DNA of 64,000 nucleotides from Asterias rubens (Eukaryota > Echinodermata > Asteroidea > Forcipulatida > Asteriidae): contig NC_047078.1 in NCBI RefSeq assembly GCF_902459465.1, forward strand, positions 2,279,691-2,343,690, read 5' to 3'. The notes beneath the pieces were generated by a model. It was not told where the DNA came from. It was given only the letters and a program-made list of their open reading frames with translations, and ran no database searches. A program made the translations under genes and the position numbers. This document shows, piece by piece, positions 11,188 through 22,524 of the stretch (within the stretch, counting starts at the first letter, position 1; each line of letters opens with the position of its first letter).

Positions 11188-11578
11188 TTAGAGGCAGTGG
11201 ACACTATTGGTAATTGCCAAAGACCAGTCTCCTCACTTGGTGTATCTCAACTCAACATAAGCATAAAATAACAAACCTGTGAAAATTTGAGCTCAAACGG
11301 TCGTCGAAGTTGCGAGATAATAATGAAAGAAAAAACACCCTTGTCACACGAAGTTGTGTGCTTTCTGATGCTTGATTTCGAGACCTCAAATTCTAAACTT
11401 GAGGTCTCGAAATCAAATTCGTGGAAAATTACTTCTTCATCGAAAACTTCGTCACTTCAGAGGGGGCTGTTTCTCACAATGTTTTATACTATCAACCTCT
11501 CCCCATTACTCGTAATCAAGAAAGGTTTTATGACGATAATTATTTTGAGTAATTACCAATAGTGTCCACTGCCTTTAA
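11188..11578 (-). mobile_element. Family A MITE copy
   Basis: Full length between TTAGAGGCAGTGGACACTAT and AGTGTCCACTGCCTTTAA. Paired arms GAGACCTCAAATTC and ACTTGAGGTCTCGAAATC are visible. It sits between U4 copies 1 and 2. Confidence 0.8.
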
Positions 11579-11704
11579 ACTTGAGATCCCGTATGGCTTA
11601 TACCCGAGTTTAAAAAGTGCAATCAAATTATAAAAAAATCAGCATAATATAGGTAGTATAAAAAACAGACGTTCGTAAAGCCATAATTATGACACTTCTG
11701 AACA

Positions 11705-12030
11705 GAACACAAGTTAAAAGTTCACAGATTTACAAATACCCTACAAGGTTTACAGAGGGTAATGGTGAAAGACTTCCCTTGAAATGTTATTCCATGAGAT
11801 GCTTTACCTTTTGAGATTACATTGAAACGATTATCAATTCTCGATATCGAGAATTACGGATTTAATTTAAACGCATGTCATGACACAGGGAAACGTGCGG
11901 AAACAAGGGTGGGTTTTCCTGTTATTTTCTCCCGACTCCGATGACCAAAATTTAGCCTAAATTTTCACAGGCTTGTTATTATAGAAATTGTGATACACGA
12001 AGTGTGGGCCTCAGTTGGACAATACTGTTT
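11705..12030 (+). mobile_element. Family B MITE copy
   Basis: The central palindrome ATTCTCGATATCGAGAAT and flanks GGTAATGGTGAAAGACTTC and GTGATACACGAAGTGTGGGC define family B. Other copies are 13245-13545 (reverse) and 45108-45475. It interrupts the U4 repeat unit. Confidence 0.7.
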
Positions 12031-12322
12031 ACCTATGCTGTGCGATTGCTTAAAAAAAGTAATTACGCATAACTAAACTTTCTTGTAATTGTTTTTTTAT
12101 ATTTTTTTTAGCATAGGTCTACATGAATTAGTTAAAGTGCATTAAATGTTTACACAGCGGTGTTTTCCTTTGCTGTGATTGGCAAACTATGGTTCTTATT
12201 TTTTGTTTAAAAGTAGTTAAATTAATGTTGTCCTTATAGAATCCAATGTGTGTCAACCCAATGATACTCAACCACTAAATACAAACATGGCTCAGCAGCC
12301 CATGAAGGAAGAAATCAGACGC

Positions 12323-12457
12323 ACTCATCTGTGAAAGACGTGAACCGATGACGTATGGCCTACGTTACACAAACGTGCACACTAATTATTTTGTTAACAC
12401 CATAACACAACGGGGTAGTGCTTGATATCCAATGCATCATCAAACTATCATACATCT
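12323..12457 (+). promoter_or_regulatory. Conserved U4 5' flank, copy 2
   Basis: A block starting ACTCATCTGTGAAAGACGTG and running to the U4 start is nearly identical before copies 2, 3 and 4 (12323, 13655, 14880; 135-136 bases each). It is shortened before copy 1 (10764). It contains ACACAACGGGGTAGTGCTTG about 55-35 bases upstream, where snRNA promoters place the proximal sequence element. The element itself is inferred from position and conservation. Confidence 0.5.
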
Positions 12458-12601
12458 ATCTTTGCGCAGAGGTGATATCGTAACCAATGAGGTTTAACCG
12501 AGGTGCGATTATTGCTAGTTGAAAACTTATCCCAATACCCCGCAATGACGACGTGAAATACCGTCGGCTTATGCAATTTTTGAATGTCTCTACGGAGACT
12601 C
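12458..12601 (+). ncRNA. U4 spliceosomal snRNA, copy 2
   Basis: About 144 nt, starting ATCTTTGCGCAGAGGTGATA. It keeps the kink-turn elements CCAATGAGG and CCGAGG, the U6-pairing region TTGCTAGTTGAAAACTT, CCCAATACCCCGC, the central hairpin, the Sm-type site GCAATTTTTGAA and the perfect terminal hairpin GTCTCTACGGAGAC. The gene is followed by ATAAAAAGTCAGG, like an snRNA 3' box. This is the copy closest to known animal U4 around the Sm site (AATTTTTGA). Confidence 0.92.
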
Positions 12602-13244
12602 AACAATAAATAAAAAGTCAGGATTTAGGAATTAACTGTTGACTTCTCGTCTTTCGTAATAATTATTATTACTCTGTAATTTCTTTGGGATATCACTGGT
12701 AAAACTGATCACCATTTTTATTATTATTATTATTATTTTATTCGCCATAACAGTACAAAACAAATACATTGACAACATTATGCCCCAAGATGGGCAAGGG
12801 ACAACAAACGCAAATACATACTATGATCCGTAGATCTGTTGCTCCACATCTGGGGTACATAATAACATTAATATAGATTTAACATGATATAGTACACAAA
12901 GCAATAATAAAAGCAGCAAATTAAAAACCAATAGAAAATGCTAAATATGTTATATTAAGAATAAAAAATAAATTAAATTAAAAATAAATAAATAAGGACT
13001 AATTTCGGACTAATGAAACAAAAAACAACAACAACATTAGTGAACGGGTTAATCTTGATTTCCCTTATGGATTATACCCGAGTTTTAAAAATGCAATCAA
13101 ATAATTAAATATCAGCATAACAAATATAGGTAGTATAAAAAAATACGTTTTTTTAATTTTTATAACGCATAGAACTAAACTTTCTTGTAATAGTTATTTT
13201 TTGTTTAGTATAGGTCTACATAAATTATTTAAAGTACATTAAAG

Positions 13245-13545
13245 CAACCGCACAACATCGGTAAAGAGTATTGTCCAAAGGCCCACACTTCCTGTATCAC
13301 AACTTATTATATAAATAACAAACCTGTGAAAATTTAGGCTCAGTCGGTCATCGGAGTCGGGAGTAAATAACGGGAAAACCCGCCTTTGTTTCCCCCGCAC
13401 GTTTCGCCGTGTCATGACATGTGTTTTAAATAAATCCGTTATTCTCGATATCGAGAATTGATTTTGTTTTAATGTTTTCTCAAAAAGTAAAGCATTCATA
13501 GAATAATATTTCAAGGGAAGTCTGTCACCATTGCCTTCTGTGATT
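13245..13545 (-). mobile_element. Family B MITE copy, reverse orientation
   Basis: It contains ATTCTCGATATCGAGAAT with GCCCACACTTCCTGTATCAC on the left and AAGGGAAGTCTGTCACCATT on the right, the inverse of the copy at 11705. It is an independent insertion into the next U4 repeat unit. Confidence 0.7.
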
Positions 13546-13654
13546 GGCAAACTTTGGTTATTATTTTGATTAAAAGTGGTTAAATTAATGTTGTCATACC
13601 CAACCACTAAATACAAACATGGCTCAGCAGCCCATGAAGGAAGAAATCAGACGC

Positions 13655-13790
13655 ACTCATCTGTGAAAGACGTGAACCGATGACGTATGGCCTACGTTAC
13701 ACAAACGTTCACACACATTAATTTTGTTAGCACCATAACACAACGGGGTAGTGCTTGATATCCAATGCATCATCAAACTATCGTTCATTT
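13655..13790 (+). promoter_or_regulatory. Conserved U4 5' flank, copy 3
   Basis: Same block as at 12323 with few changes, ending at the U4 start. Conservation here exceeds that of the rest of the spacer, supporting selection or recent duplication. Confidence 0.5.
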
Positions 13791-13934
13791 ATCTTTGCGC
13801 AGAGGTGATATCGTAACCAATGAGGTTAAACCGAGGTGCGATTATTGCTAGTTGAAAACTTATCCCAATACCCCGCAATGACGACGTGAAATACCGTCGG
13901 CTTATGCAATTTTTAAAAGTCTCTACGGAGACTC
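13791..13934 (+). ncRNA. U4 spliceosomal snRNA, copy 3
   Basis: Start ATCTTTGCGCAGAGGTGATA. One visible change in the 5' stem-loop: GAGGTTAAACCGAGG instead of GAGGTTTAACCGAGG, in the terminal loop, so the kink turn is kept. The Sm-type site is GCAATTTTTAAA and the terminal hairpin is intact. ATAAAAAGTCAGG follows. Confidence 0.9.
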
Positions 13935-14029
13935 ATTAATAAATAAAAAGTCAGGATTTAAAGTAGGAAATAACCGTTGACTTCCGTGGTTCTTCGTAAT
14001 ATTATTACTCTATAACTCTAACGTAGTTT

Positions 14030-14262
14030 TTGAAAAAGAAGCAGTTTCTCACTGAAATGTTTGAATTGAGTTCGAGACCTCAGGTCTCGAATTCAATGCA
14101 TCTAAAAGCACACAACTTGTGCGACAAGGGTGTTTTTTTATTATTTTTTTTTCATTATTCACTCACAACTTCAACGACAAATATTAATTGAGCTCAAATT
14201 TTTCACAGGTTTGTTATTTTATGCATAATGTTGAGATACACGAAGTGATAAGACTGGTAATT
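14030..14262 (+). mobile_element. Family A MITE fragment
   Basis: Right two thirds of the family: GAGACCTCAGGTCTCGAA, then CACACAACTTGTGCGACAAG and GAGATACACGAAGTGATAAG. Both TTAA ends are missing. Confidence 0.55.
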
Positions 14263-14639
14263 AAAATTCCTTTGAAAATTAAAATGAATCCATAAATTGG
14301 CACCGTAAAATATGCGTGACGTCACATCACGCGCGGAGTGACTGTGCTATAATTTATTGCCCATGTATGGGGTAGCCTTGTACTTGCGCTTCGTGCACCT
14401 CGCAATGTCAACGAGCTTTATCCCCCATAAAGTATTGTGAGTTAGACCATGTAGGAATTCCTCCATGGTTTGACCATAGAGAAAGATACGGGTGGAGCTA
14501 CTCAGGGGACCGGTTGTTCATTGGCTCTGACCATGGAGGAAAACATAATTTTCCCTCCATGCTCCGATCATGGAGGTATAGCTATCTCCATGCTCCGATG
14601 TAGTCGTCCGGCCCAAACCTTTGAACACTACCTCATGCC

Positions 14640-14843
14640 TCAAATCCCATTCTCGTGTGAGAGGTCCCTAAGCTATTACCTCAACTTACTATGAAACAAC
14701 CCCGTAGCATACAGTACAGTGCGCGCTCGCCGTCAAAAAATGTGGTCCCGAGAACGCGGAGGTTTAGGAATGCAGAGCATCACAAAGCAGTAGTTTTCTG
14801 GGGATGGCACGGGATTGGGACTTGAGTCAAGTCTACCTCTTGC
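14640..14843 (+). repeat. Duplicated spacer block of the U4 array, copy 1
   Basis: From CCCATTCTCGTGTGAGAGGT to GACTTGAGTCAAGTCTACCT. The same block with about 10-15 percent difference by eye recurs at 15780-15975. No known RNA was recognised in it. It ends just before the promoter block of U4 copy 4. Confidence 0.7.
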
Positions 14844-14879
14844 CATGCTGAGCAGACCATGAAGGAATAAATCAGACGC

Positions 14880-15014
14880 ACTCATCTGTGAAAGACGTGA
14901 ACCGATGACGTATGGCCTACGTTACACAAACGTTCACACTAATTATTTTGTTAACACCATAACACAACGGGGTAGTGCTTGATATACAATGCATCATCAA
15001 ACAATCGTTCATTT
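14880..15014 (+). promoter_or_regulatory. Conserved U4 5' flank, copy 4
   Basis: Same block as at 12323 and 13655, ending at the start of U4 copy 4. Confidence 0.5.
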
Positions 15015-15158
15015 ATCTTTGCGCAGAGGTGATATCGTAACCAATGAGGTTTAACCGAGGTGCGATTATTGCTAGTTGAAAACTTATCCCAATACCCCGC
15101 AATGACGACGTGAAATACCGTCGGCTTATGCAATTTTTAATAGTCTCTACGGAGACTT
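15015..15158 (+). ncRNA. U4 spliceosomal snRNA, copy 4
   Basis: Start ATCTTTGCGCAGAGGTGATA; all the U4 landmarks of copy 2 are present. The Sm-type site is CAATTTTTAATAG and the terminal hairpin GTCTCTACGGAGAC is intact. It is followed by ATGAAATAAAAAGTCAGG. This is the last U4 of the array. Confidence 0.9.
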
Positions 15159-16789
15159 ACTATGAAATAAAAAGTCAGGATTTTGTGTAAACAAAAACAT
15201 ATCAATGCGGGCTGGTCAAACGTGAGTGTACTAGTCATTTGATATTATTGAAACACTGCGTCTAGTTAGTTACCTCAGATACTTATTTTAGACAACACAA
15301 CACCTTGTTCACCCACCAATTTATTATGTAAACTATCACAATCCAATAAAATAATTAAGGATTATTAAATCTTCGGACAATGAAACATCTTTACCTTGAC
15401 TTGTCAAGTTTAAAAACTGTCATCAAACGATGCGTCTTCTACAAGCCCCATGGCCTTTAAAACCCTATGTATGATAATTTTTTACTAAAAACATTTAAAA
15501 GAATGTTACGCATAGAACTAATAATTTTCTCGTCAATTTTGTTCTGTTTAATGAATTTTTGTTGAAGTGCCTAACAATGCAGGTGGTGTTTTCCCCTTTT
15601 TGTGGCGATTGACAAAATTTTTGTAAGGAAATGTGGTTAAATGTTGTCATTTAGAAGTCAAAATAATTTTACCTTGTTTCGTCGCTGAAATTGTGGTAGA
15701 TGTTTGTAAATCGTACCCAGTAAGTGTTAAAAAAGTGACAATGCCACCTTGTCCCCTTTGCCGTAGACTTGATTCAAGTCCCATTCTCGTGTGAGAGGTC
15801 CCTTAAGCATATCACACCAACTTACTATCAAACGAACCGTAGCATACAGTACAGTATGGGCTCGCCGTCAAAATAGGTCCCGAGTGCGGAACGGGTTTTG
15901 GAATGCAGAGCATCACTAAACAGTAGTTTTTCTGGCGGTGGTACGGGATTGAGACTTGAGTCAAGTCTACCTTTGCCGGTGTGGCAGGAATATCCCTGGG
16001 ATTCTGTTCCCTCATACGGAAAACTGTATACAAACAATTTCTGAGCGCTCTTGTTAAATCATTCTCATTCAGCCTATCCCATAATTGGGGACACAATCTC
16101 AGGGGACAGATTAGAGAAAATTGTTGCGTTGTGTTATTTCTTAGAAGTCTTTTGTTACATGTTGGTAAACAGTTTCTTAATCCTTTGGTAGTGTATTCAC
16201 CCATCCAGTGCATTGTAAATAATCAGATAGCAGCCTGGCAGCGCAAGGAGCACATGTGTTCTAGCTCTCTCTTCTTCAAGTTTTGATTTTCTTCACCATG
16301 TAATTTTGCCTGTTTCAAGTGTACTTTCTGCTATTCTGGACTCGGTATCCTAACGCCATTTTGATTTTAATTTGTAACTTTTCTTTGGCACTGTGTTTTA
16401 GTTTTAATCGGGTTTAACTGTGTTTTAGTTTTAACTCTGGTTTAACTGTGTTTTGTATTTTAAGTTTTGGTTTAGTTGAGTTTTTTAATAGTTCTTGGTT
16501 TAGATTTCTATTGTTTAAGTTGAGGTTTCAAACAGAGTAATTTTAAAGTCCATTCGTTTTGGTCTAGGGGTTTTTATTGATTAATACTGCTTTTGTTGAT
16601 TGATTTATAGTCAATAAAGCTATTTTTTGTTTGTTGTTGAGAAACCTACATTTTGAGTCACTGTTCCTATTTGTTTTGCATCTCCTCGCGTCTTAGCCCT
16701 ACCGATCTTGGTTTTCTCATTTGTTCAAGCGAGTGCCCCCATAGTTAGCATTTTTATTTAGCTTTATTCATTCATTTTCTAAGTGTACC
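15159..16789. other. Truncated fifth unit of the U4 array and unassigned DNA
   Basis: The stretch 15470-15660 matches the spacer seen before U4 copies 2 and 3 (ACGCATAGAACTAA, GGTTAAATGTTGTCAT). The block 15780-15975 repeats 14640-14843. No U4 follows where one would be expected. Downstream, 16340-16640 is T-rich with repeated GTTTTAGTTTTAA phrases and an AATAAA-like signal near 16614. I see no supported gene. Confidence 0.5.
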
Positions 16790-17540
16790 CATTTTCCGGG
16801 TTACATTGGCATCGATGCAATGCAACATATTTTGTAATCAGTTTTTCACTATTCTCTCGTGACCATGATGGCCGATCGATCTCAAACTTATACAGGTTTT
16901 TTATATATATTATATATTATATATTTATTGACCAAACCAACAGCGGACGAGCCGCCAATTACAGGAAAGGATACAAAAAAAAACCAATAAGAAATATTCA
17001 TATAGCCTATATAAAAACAATCTGATATGTACAAAGTTAACAATTAAAATAGAATCATCTTAGGAAAGAAAATTAAAGCATACATTGAAGATTAAGTAAA
17101 ATAAAATAGGGAACAGAAACAGACCACCATGAACGACTGTGAAAATATATTTAAAATAAATTATAAACAGAATAAACGATAAAAAGACAAGGGGGGGGGG
17201 AAATGGATGTAAACAATACCAAATAAAATAAAACAAAACACTGTAAATACATGTATACATTAGTTAGGTTTGTCAGTTTATGTATAATATGGTGGATTAC
17301 ATAAAGTGCTGACACTGCCAGCAACTGTTTTGTTAGCAAAAACCAATTCTGTAATGTTCCTTTAATAGTACGGGAGCATTGGAGGATATTATCTGCCTCT
17401 TATCGGGCCTTGTAGTATACAATAATAATAAATGTTGTTTTGGGGTTACAGGTAGACTATATAACCAAAATGACCTGAAGGATTTGGGTGAAAATAATTG
17501 TTACCCGATTTTGGCAATTGCAATTTGATAACCAATAGAG
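16790..17540 (+). repeat. Left copy of an inverted repeat flanking the first P450
   Basis: It has GCATCGATGCAATGCAACAT and GGCCGATCGATCTCAAACTT at 16810-16890, then GTTTATGTATAATATGGTGG through GCCTCTTATCGGGCCTTG at 17275-17412. All recur in reverse complement at 23290-23690. The left copy is split by about 365 bp of AT-rich DNA at 16901-17264. Confidence 0.7.
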
Positions 17541-17908
17541 CGTAATTACTCAAAATAATTATTAGCATAAAACCTAACTTGGTAACAAGTAATAGTGAGA
17601 GGTTGATAGTATAAAACATTGTGAGAAACGGCTCCCTCTGAAGTGACGTTGTTTCGAGAAAGAATTAATTTTCCACGAGTTTTATTTCGAGACCTCAGAT
17701 TTAGAACTTGATGTCTCGAAATTAAGCATCTGAAAGCCCCCATCTTCGCGTGACAAGGGTGTTTTTTCTTTCATTATTATATCGCAACTTCGATGACCGA
17801 TTGAGCTCAAATTTTAACAGGTTTGTTATTAGTTTTAGGCATATGTTGAGATAAAGCAAATGAGAAGACTAGTCTTTGACAATTACCAATAGTGTCCATT
17901 TGCCTTAA
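17540..17908 (+). mobile_element. Family A MITE copy
   Basis: AATTACTCAAAATAATTATT at the left, GAGACCTCAGATTTAGAACT in the middle, and GTGTCCATTTGCCTTAA at the right. The left terminal bases are lost. Confidence 0.7.
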
Positions 17909-18017
17909 CACAACGTTCACCACACATTGCACACACAGACGTCACTTTTGATTTTGAGCTACATTAAAAGTGAAAAAAAGAAATGGTTACCAACTACATG
18001 TAAATGAACCATTTTTT

Positions 18018-21000
18018 CTAATCACGCCTGACCACACAGACTTCAAAAGGAGGAGGGAAGTGAAAAATTCCCCGCTCTCCTTTTAATGGTGGAGATGATG
18101 AGCCGTCTGGTTTCCTGACGTCGAACTGATGCATGAAGTAGCTGAAGAAGACATAGAGCTCCATCTTAGCTAGATGTTCACCGATGCAGCTTCGCCGACC
18201 TGCAATTTATGGATAAATAAATCACTTCTAAGTTGAAAATGATTATCCTGCTATTAGTTTACCTTTTTTGGTAATGACTAAACAAAGTTACCCTCAACTA
18301 AAGTGACTAGCGCCTGACCATATGCTGTATCGGATCGACAATGACACAATCGTATTAGGACTGAAAACCAAAATCTACATGTAGAAACCATGGTGTAACA
18401 TTTTGGTCGGGGATTCAAACCGGGGTCACCGAGGTTAATGCAATGTGAGACTTTCCAACGCTAGGTGGCAGCCGACTTACCGGGTAAATTTCCATTGTTT
18501 ACGTAGTTCAAAACATGCGCATAATTCTGAGAACAATGGCTTTACCCGGTAAGTCTGCTGCCACCTATTGTCACAGAAAGTCTCCTATTAGTTTTACAAA
18601 GAAACCACCGAGGTATTACCTAAAGAATCAGGTCTGGAGTGGAACACTCATTAGCTGTTTAAAGTTATATATTGCCTTTGAAATGCTGATAGATTCTGGT
18701 TGATTGTTGAACATAAATACCCTGGGAATAGAGTTAAAATGCGCATGACAACCGCCATCTTTGGATGGCAAATAATGTTTGCGTACGCGTTCGCTCGGCC
18801 CCAGCGGCCAGTCTACCCAGGACCGATGGGATAGGATAATCGCTTGCACAGATTCTTGTTCAGGAAGTACGTAATGTATGCAGTGCAAATATGGTGCAGT
18901 GAGTGTGATGCATGATGGGTATGCGCATTATTAAACCAATGACAGTGCATGATACGTTTGCCCATCCCAGCGCTGCACCGGACTATTAGCCAATGATCTT
19001 TTGCCTTTCACATGTCGATTAATCAACGACGGCGGCATTGCAAGGGGTCTGTGAAAGGGGCGGTGAATTCACGCACATTCAAAATGATGAACTGCCTCTT
19101 TGAAAAAACCTCGGCGAGAGCACCGTGTGACGTCATAATGCAAGGGGTCTAGACATTATGCTTACCTGTGCTGAATGGTATGAACTCTTCTGCCTTGATA
19201 GCATTTCCTTCCTCGTTCAGGAACCTCTCAGGTTTGAACTCGTCGGGTTCAGGCCATAGCTTTGGATCATGGGAGACGGCCCAGAGGTTTGCCACCAAGA
19301 TGGAGCCCTTCGGTACCACGAAGCCATTAATAACGGTGTCCGAGGCGGCTGCATGCGGCACACCTACTGGAGTGACCGTGGTCAATCTCTGGACCTCCCA
19401 TATGACCGCCTGAGTGAAGTTCAGCTCGGGCTTATCGGCAAGTCTCGGCAGCCTGTTGCGACCAACGACGTCGTCAATCTCTGCCTGAACCCGCTTCTGG
19501 ATGTCCGGGTAGGTCATCATGTAATACAGGCACCACTGGAGCGTACCGGACGTGGTACCAGACCCGGCTGCGAAGAGGTTCGCTATGGTACCCACCAGGT
19601 TGCGTTCGCTGAGATGACGCCGTGATGAGTGGCTTTTCGTCCCGTTGGTCACCGGTGCCTTTTCGCCATTAAGCTGACCCTTTTGAATCTCCATCAGGTA
19701 CACATCTGTTAAATCTCTCGGGTTGTTCTCATCGAATGATGCACGATGCGTATCGATCACGTTCCCGATGAACTTCGCAAACTCTTCGAAGTTCAGAACC
19801 ACAGAGTCGACTCCCATGAACGGCATATAGCGAAGAGCGGGAAGGAAATTGAGGGCGCCACCCGCACCGAAGGAGGCAATGGTACGACCCAGTAGGTTGA
19901 GTAGGTCACTGAAGTCCTGGTCCGAATACTCATACCGCTTCCCGAAGACAACCGAGCAAATGACGTTGGAGACGGCACTGTCCAACATAGTATTCGGTTT
20001 AAATGGTTTCCCGCCAAAACTGAACATCTCTTTGAGGAGTTCCTCGGCCTCGGTGCCTATCTTCTCCTCGAAGCTGGACTTGCCGACCCCAAAACTCCTG
20101 AGGACGGTCAGACAGAAACGACGAAGCTCTGTCCAGGCTTCACCTGATGCCATGGCAACACCTATTCAAAAAAAGGATGATGTAGCACACGTCAGAATGA
20201 ATGTTATCATCCAAGTTTTACATTAACTTGATTTACATGGCTATTATCTACTCGCGATTTCATACTTTGCCCCTCCTCCAATGGGCGCTATTTCAAACAC
20301 ATGAGAACAAAGCGATTTCCTCTGATTACGCCATAATCAAACATTTTTTTGTGTTGTGTGCATTTTAGGCGTTGGTGCGTGTAACACGCTTATCAATTAC
20401 TCCGGTCGCAAAATGGCGGGTCTGACGTTGGTGCGAGAGATGATTGAGATTTTGGGAGCTCGGAGTGCCCTTGTGGGGTCTTACACAATGGAACAATGGA
20501 CACACAAGGGAATTCTTTGTTCTTGGACCCATAAGGGAATTATTTTAAAAGCGGAATAATAGAACAACACTATAGCAAGACCCCACAAACCTGAGCCCAA
20601 TTTCAAAGAGCTGCTAAGCACAGCAACTTTCTTAGCATGACATTAATTTTTGCCTTGATAAAAACAGGATTACCAACCAAATTTCCACGTGATTTTAGGT
20701 TAGGCAAACAACAGCTGCATACCAGTAACAAGCAATGTAACACATGAAAATTTGGTTGGGTAATCCTGTTTTTATCAAGGCAAACATTTCATGCAAAGCA
20801 AATTATTGTGCTTAGCAGCTCTATGAAAGTGAGCCCTGATCCGTAAGGTTGTGTGGTGCGAGAGGTCATTCCCCAAGTCGTTTGCGTATACATTTATAAT
20901 AATAATATCACTCCCGAAGTTTAGAATAGGCTTGTGTGACGTGCACTTCGCAGCATGGAATGGGTCCAAAGTATAGGAGCAACTAAAGTAGTCACGGTGG

Positions 21001-21797
21001 TCCAATGGTTAGACTGCATGACTTGCAATCGAAAGGCTATCGGTTCCAATCCTACCAAGCTAACCGCTGATTTCCCAACGAATATAATAAACATTGAAAA
21101 ACACATTCGTCCAACAAGGGTGTTTTTCTTTCATCATTTTCTCGCAACTTCGATGACCAATTGAGCCCAAATTTTCACAGGCTTGTTATTTTATGCTTTT
21201 GAGGGGATACACCAAGTGAGAAGACTGGTCTTTGACAAATACCAAACGTGTACCTTCCCTTTAAACCAATGTTTATATTAGAGATATTGGCTGTTGCGCT
21301 AGCTTTGTTTTTTTCCTTTTGTGGTAGTTTGCCGAGTTCCTCTTGAAGGAAAGAAAAAAACAAAAACAAAAAACAACACAAACAAACAAACAAACAAACA
21401 AACAAACAAACAAACATTTTAGTGTCAGCCCCTCACCTTCGCTTTTGTATATTTCCGTCAATAACATGTCAGGCCTGTCGCTCAACTGCGGGTGCTGAAA
21501 AGCAGACCGGATCGATTTATAATCATTCAGGATTATCAGAGTCTTGTTAAACACCTTCAGACGGAACACCGATCCGTACTTCTGGGCGTACCTCCGGAGT
21601 AGAAGTTGCACGTACACATCCCGATGTAACCCCCACATTAGAGCCGGAACAGATCCGATGATCGGCAAACCCCACGGACCAGGAGGAAGGTTCCGGGGTT
21701 TGCTGAACAACCAGAGAAAGACGAGCAGGACCCCCGTGGTAATGAGGACCGTACGGGTGTCCATCAGGAACCACAAGCTCTCAAGAATACCCATCAT
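18018..21797 (-). CDS. Cytochrome P450, CYP2-clan, paralogue 1
   Basis: Three exons on the minus strand (21797-21437, 20161-19166, 18199-18018), both introns phase 1, give 512 residues. Features in order: an N-terminal membrane anchor (about 8-31), proline hinge PPGP at 38-41, I-helix AGSGTT at 319-324, ExxR (EVQR) at 376-379, PERF at 431-434, and the haem loop FSTGRRSCIG at 450-459 with Cys457 as ligand. This is a haem monooxygenase on the cytosolic face of the ER fed by P450 reductase; CYP2-clan members oxidise xenobiotics, steroids or fatty acids, and the substrate here cannot be told. The N-terminal 30 residues plus PPGPWGLPI fit the CYP2 family, and length is normal. A (CAAA)n tract and SINE/MITE debris lie in intron 1. 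The gene is intact and is the tandem partner of 24010-27554. Confidence 0.93.
18455..18592. mobile_element. Family D palindromic MITE
   Basis: AACGCTAGGTGGCAGCCGAC and its complement GTCTGCTGCCACCTATTG frame inverted CCATTGTTTACGTAGTT and GAGAACAATGG arms. It lies in intron 2 of the first P450. Confidence 0.75.
20592..20836. mobile_element. Family E MITE copy
   Basis: Ends GAGCCCAATTTCAAAGAGCT and AGCTCTATGAAAGTGAGCCC are inverted. Internal arms GCCTTGATAAAAACAGGATT and AATCCTGTTTTTATCAAGGC are perfect inverted repeats. It lies in intron 1 of the first P450. Confidence 0.8.
20990..21107 (+). repeat. tRNA-derived SINE head
   Basis: A-box-like TGGTCCAATGG and B-box-like GGTTCCAATCC in a tRNA-like arrangement, followed by AAGCTAACCGCTGATTTC. 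Related bodies are at 22235-22520 and 34630-34880. It is interrupted by a family A fragment at 21108. Confidence 0.65.
21108..21264 (+). mobile_element. Family A MITE fragment inside a SINE
   Basis: Right part only: CAACAAGGGTGTTTTTCTTT to GTACCTTCCCTTTAAA. SINE body sequence continues on its far side (GATATTGGCTGTTG near 21283), so this is a nested insertion or a joined remnant. Confidence 0.6.
21376..21416. repeat. (CAAA)n microsatellite
   Basis: About ten CAAA units, starting about 20 bases downstream (on the gene strand) of the first-exon donor of the first P450. Confidence 0.95.
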
Positions 21798-22234
21798 TAA
21801 AACTTTGCCTTGCAGACTTTTCGCTGATTAATGAAACATGACAGGATTCTAAAACAGAGCTATGACTATACGCAGTCTTTGGTTGGGTCAATATTATTGC
21901 AAGTTGTATCTGTCACTGCATGTGTCGTCTACTTGAATGCACACCTATTGTAGTACCTATTGTCCACATCACAATACTTTTTTAGGTGGAGATAAAGTTT
22001 GTTGACCTTACAAGGTGCGCGTATATAGATTGAGGGATATGGACCCCCTGTGGCTGGGCTTTGGAACAATTTTAGCTCAGTCACTCTCCGCGTGACGTCA
22101 CACATTTACTGTGCTGATTTATGGATTCATCGAGGGAATTCACCAAATATTTATTAATAAAAGTGGGTTTTATATTAGTTATAGCACTTAATCACTCTGA
22201 AGAAGCTACATTTTGAAGCACCCTTGTAGTTGTA

Positions 22235-22520
22235 GAGGTTAACAAGGTGCTGTGGGGGCAATGCTGCCGGTCAAATCGGGAACACCGGTGCGAACCCCTT
22301 CTCTTTTCGATAAGTGCACTGGGTTCTTTTACGTGCGTGTACACAACACACGGGACCCACCTAGCTAACCGCTGATTTCGAAGTGATTAGAAAGTATTGT
22401 CGCTACTGAATCACGATTGGTTTGTGCAATTAAATCAATAATTATGTTTGTATGAGAGATAATGGCTGTTGACAACTTGGCGTTGGAGCGAGTATACCAA
22501 ATTCCCTTGACGGAAAGATC
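22235..22520 (+). repeat. SINE-like repeat body
   Basis: It contains ACCTAGCTAACCGCTGATTT, AAGTATTGTCGCTACTGAAT and CCCTTGACGGAAAGATCATC. The same order of blocks is seen at 34675-34880. It is upstream of the first P450. Confidence 0.55.
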
Positions 22521-22524
22521 ATCT

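Noticed and set aside
15981-16286. Open frame of about 101 codons (AGISLGFCSLIRKTVYKQF) after the U4 array
   Set aside because: It looks mildly membrane-like, but no acceptor fits the phase of the 9656 exon, the start is a GTG or mid-frame, and the upstream part is repeat DNA.
20993-21060. Apparent tRNA gene in P450 intron
   Set aside because: No consistent cloverleaf; B box altered and SINE body sequence follows.
21273-21436. Read-through tail of the first P450 exon with VCLFVCLFVCLF
   Set aside because: It is translation of the (CAAA)n microsatellite in the intron.
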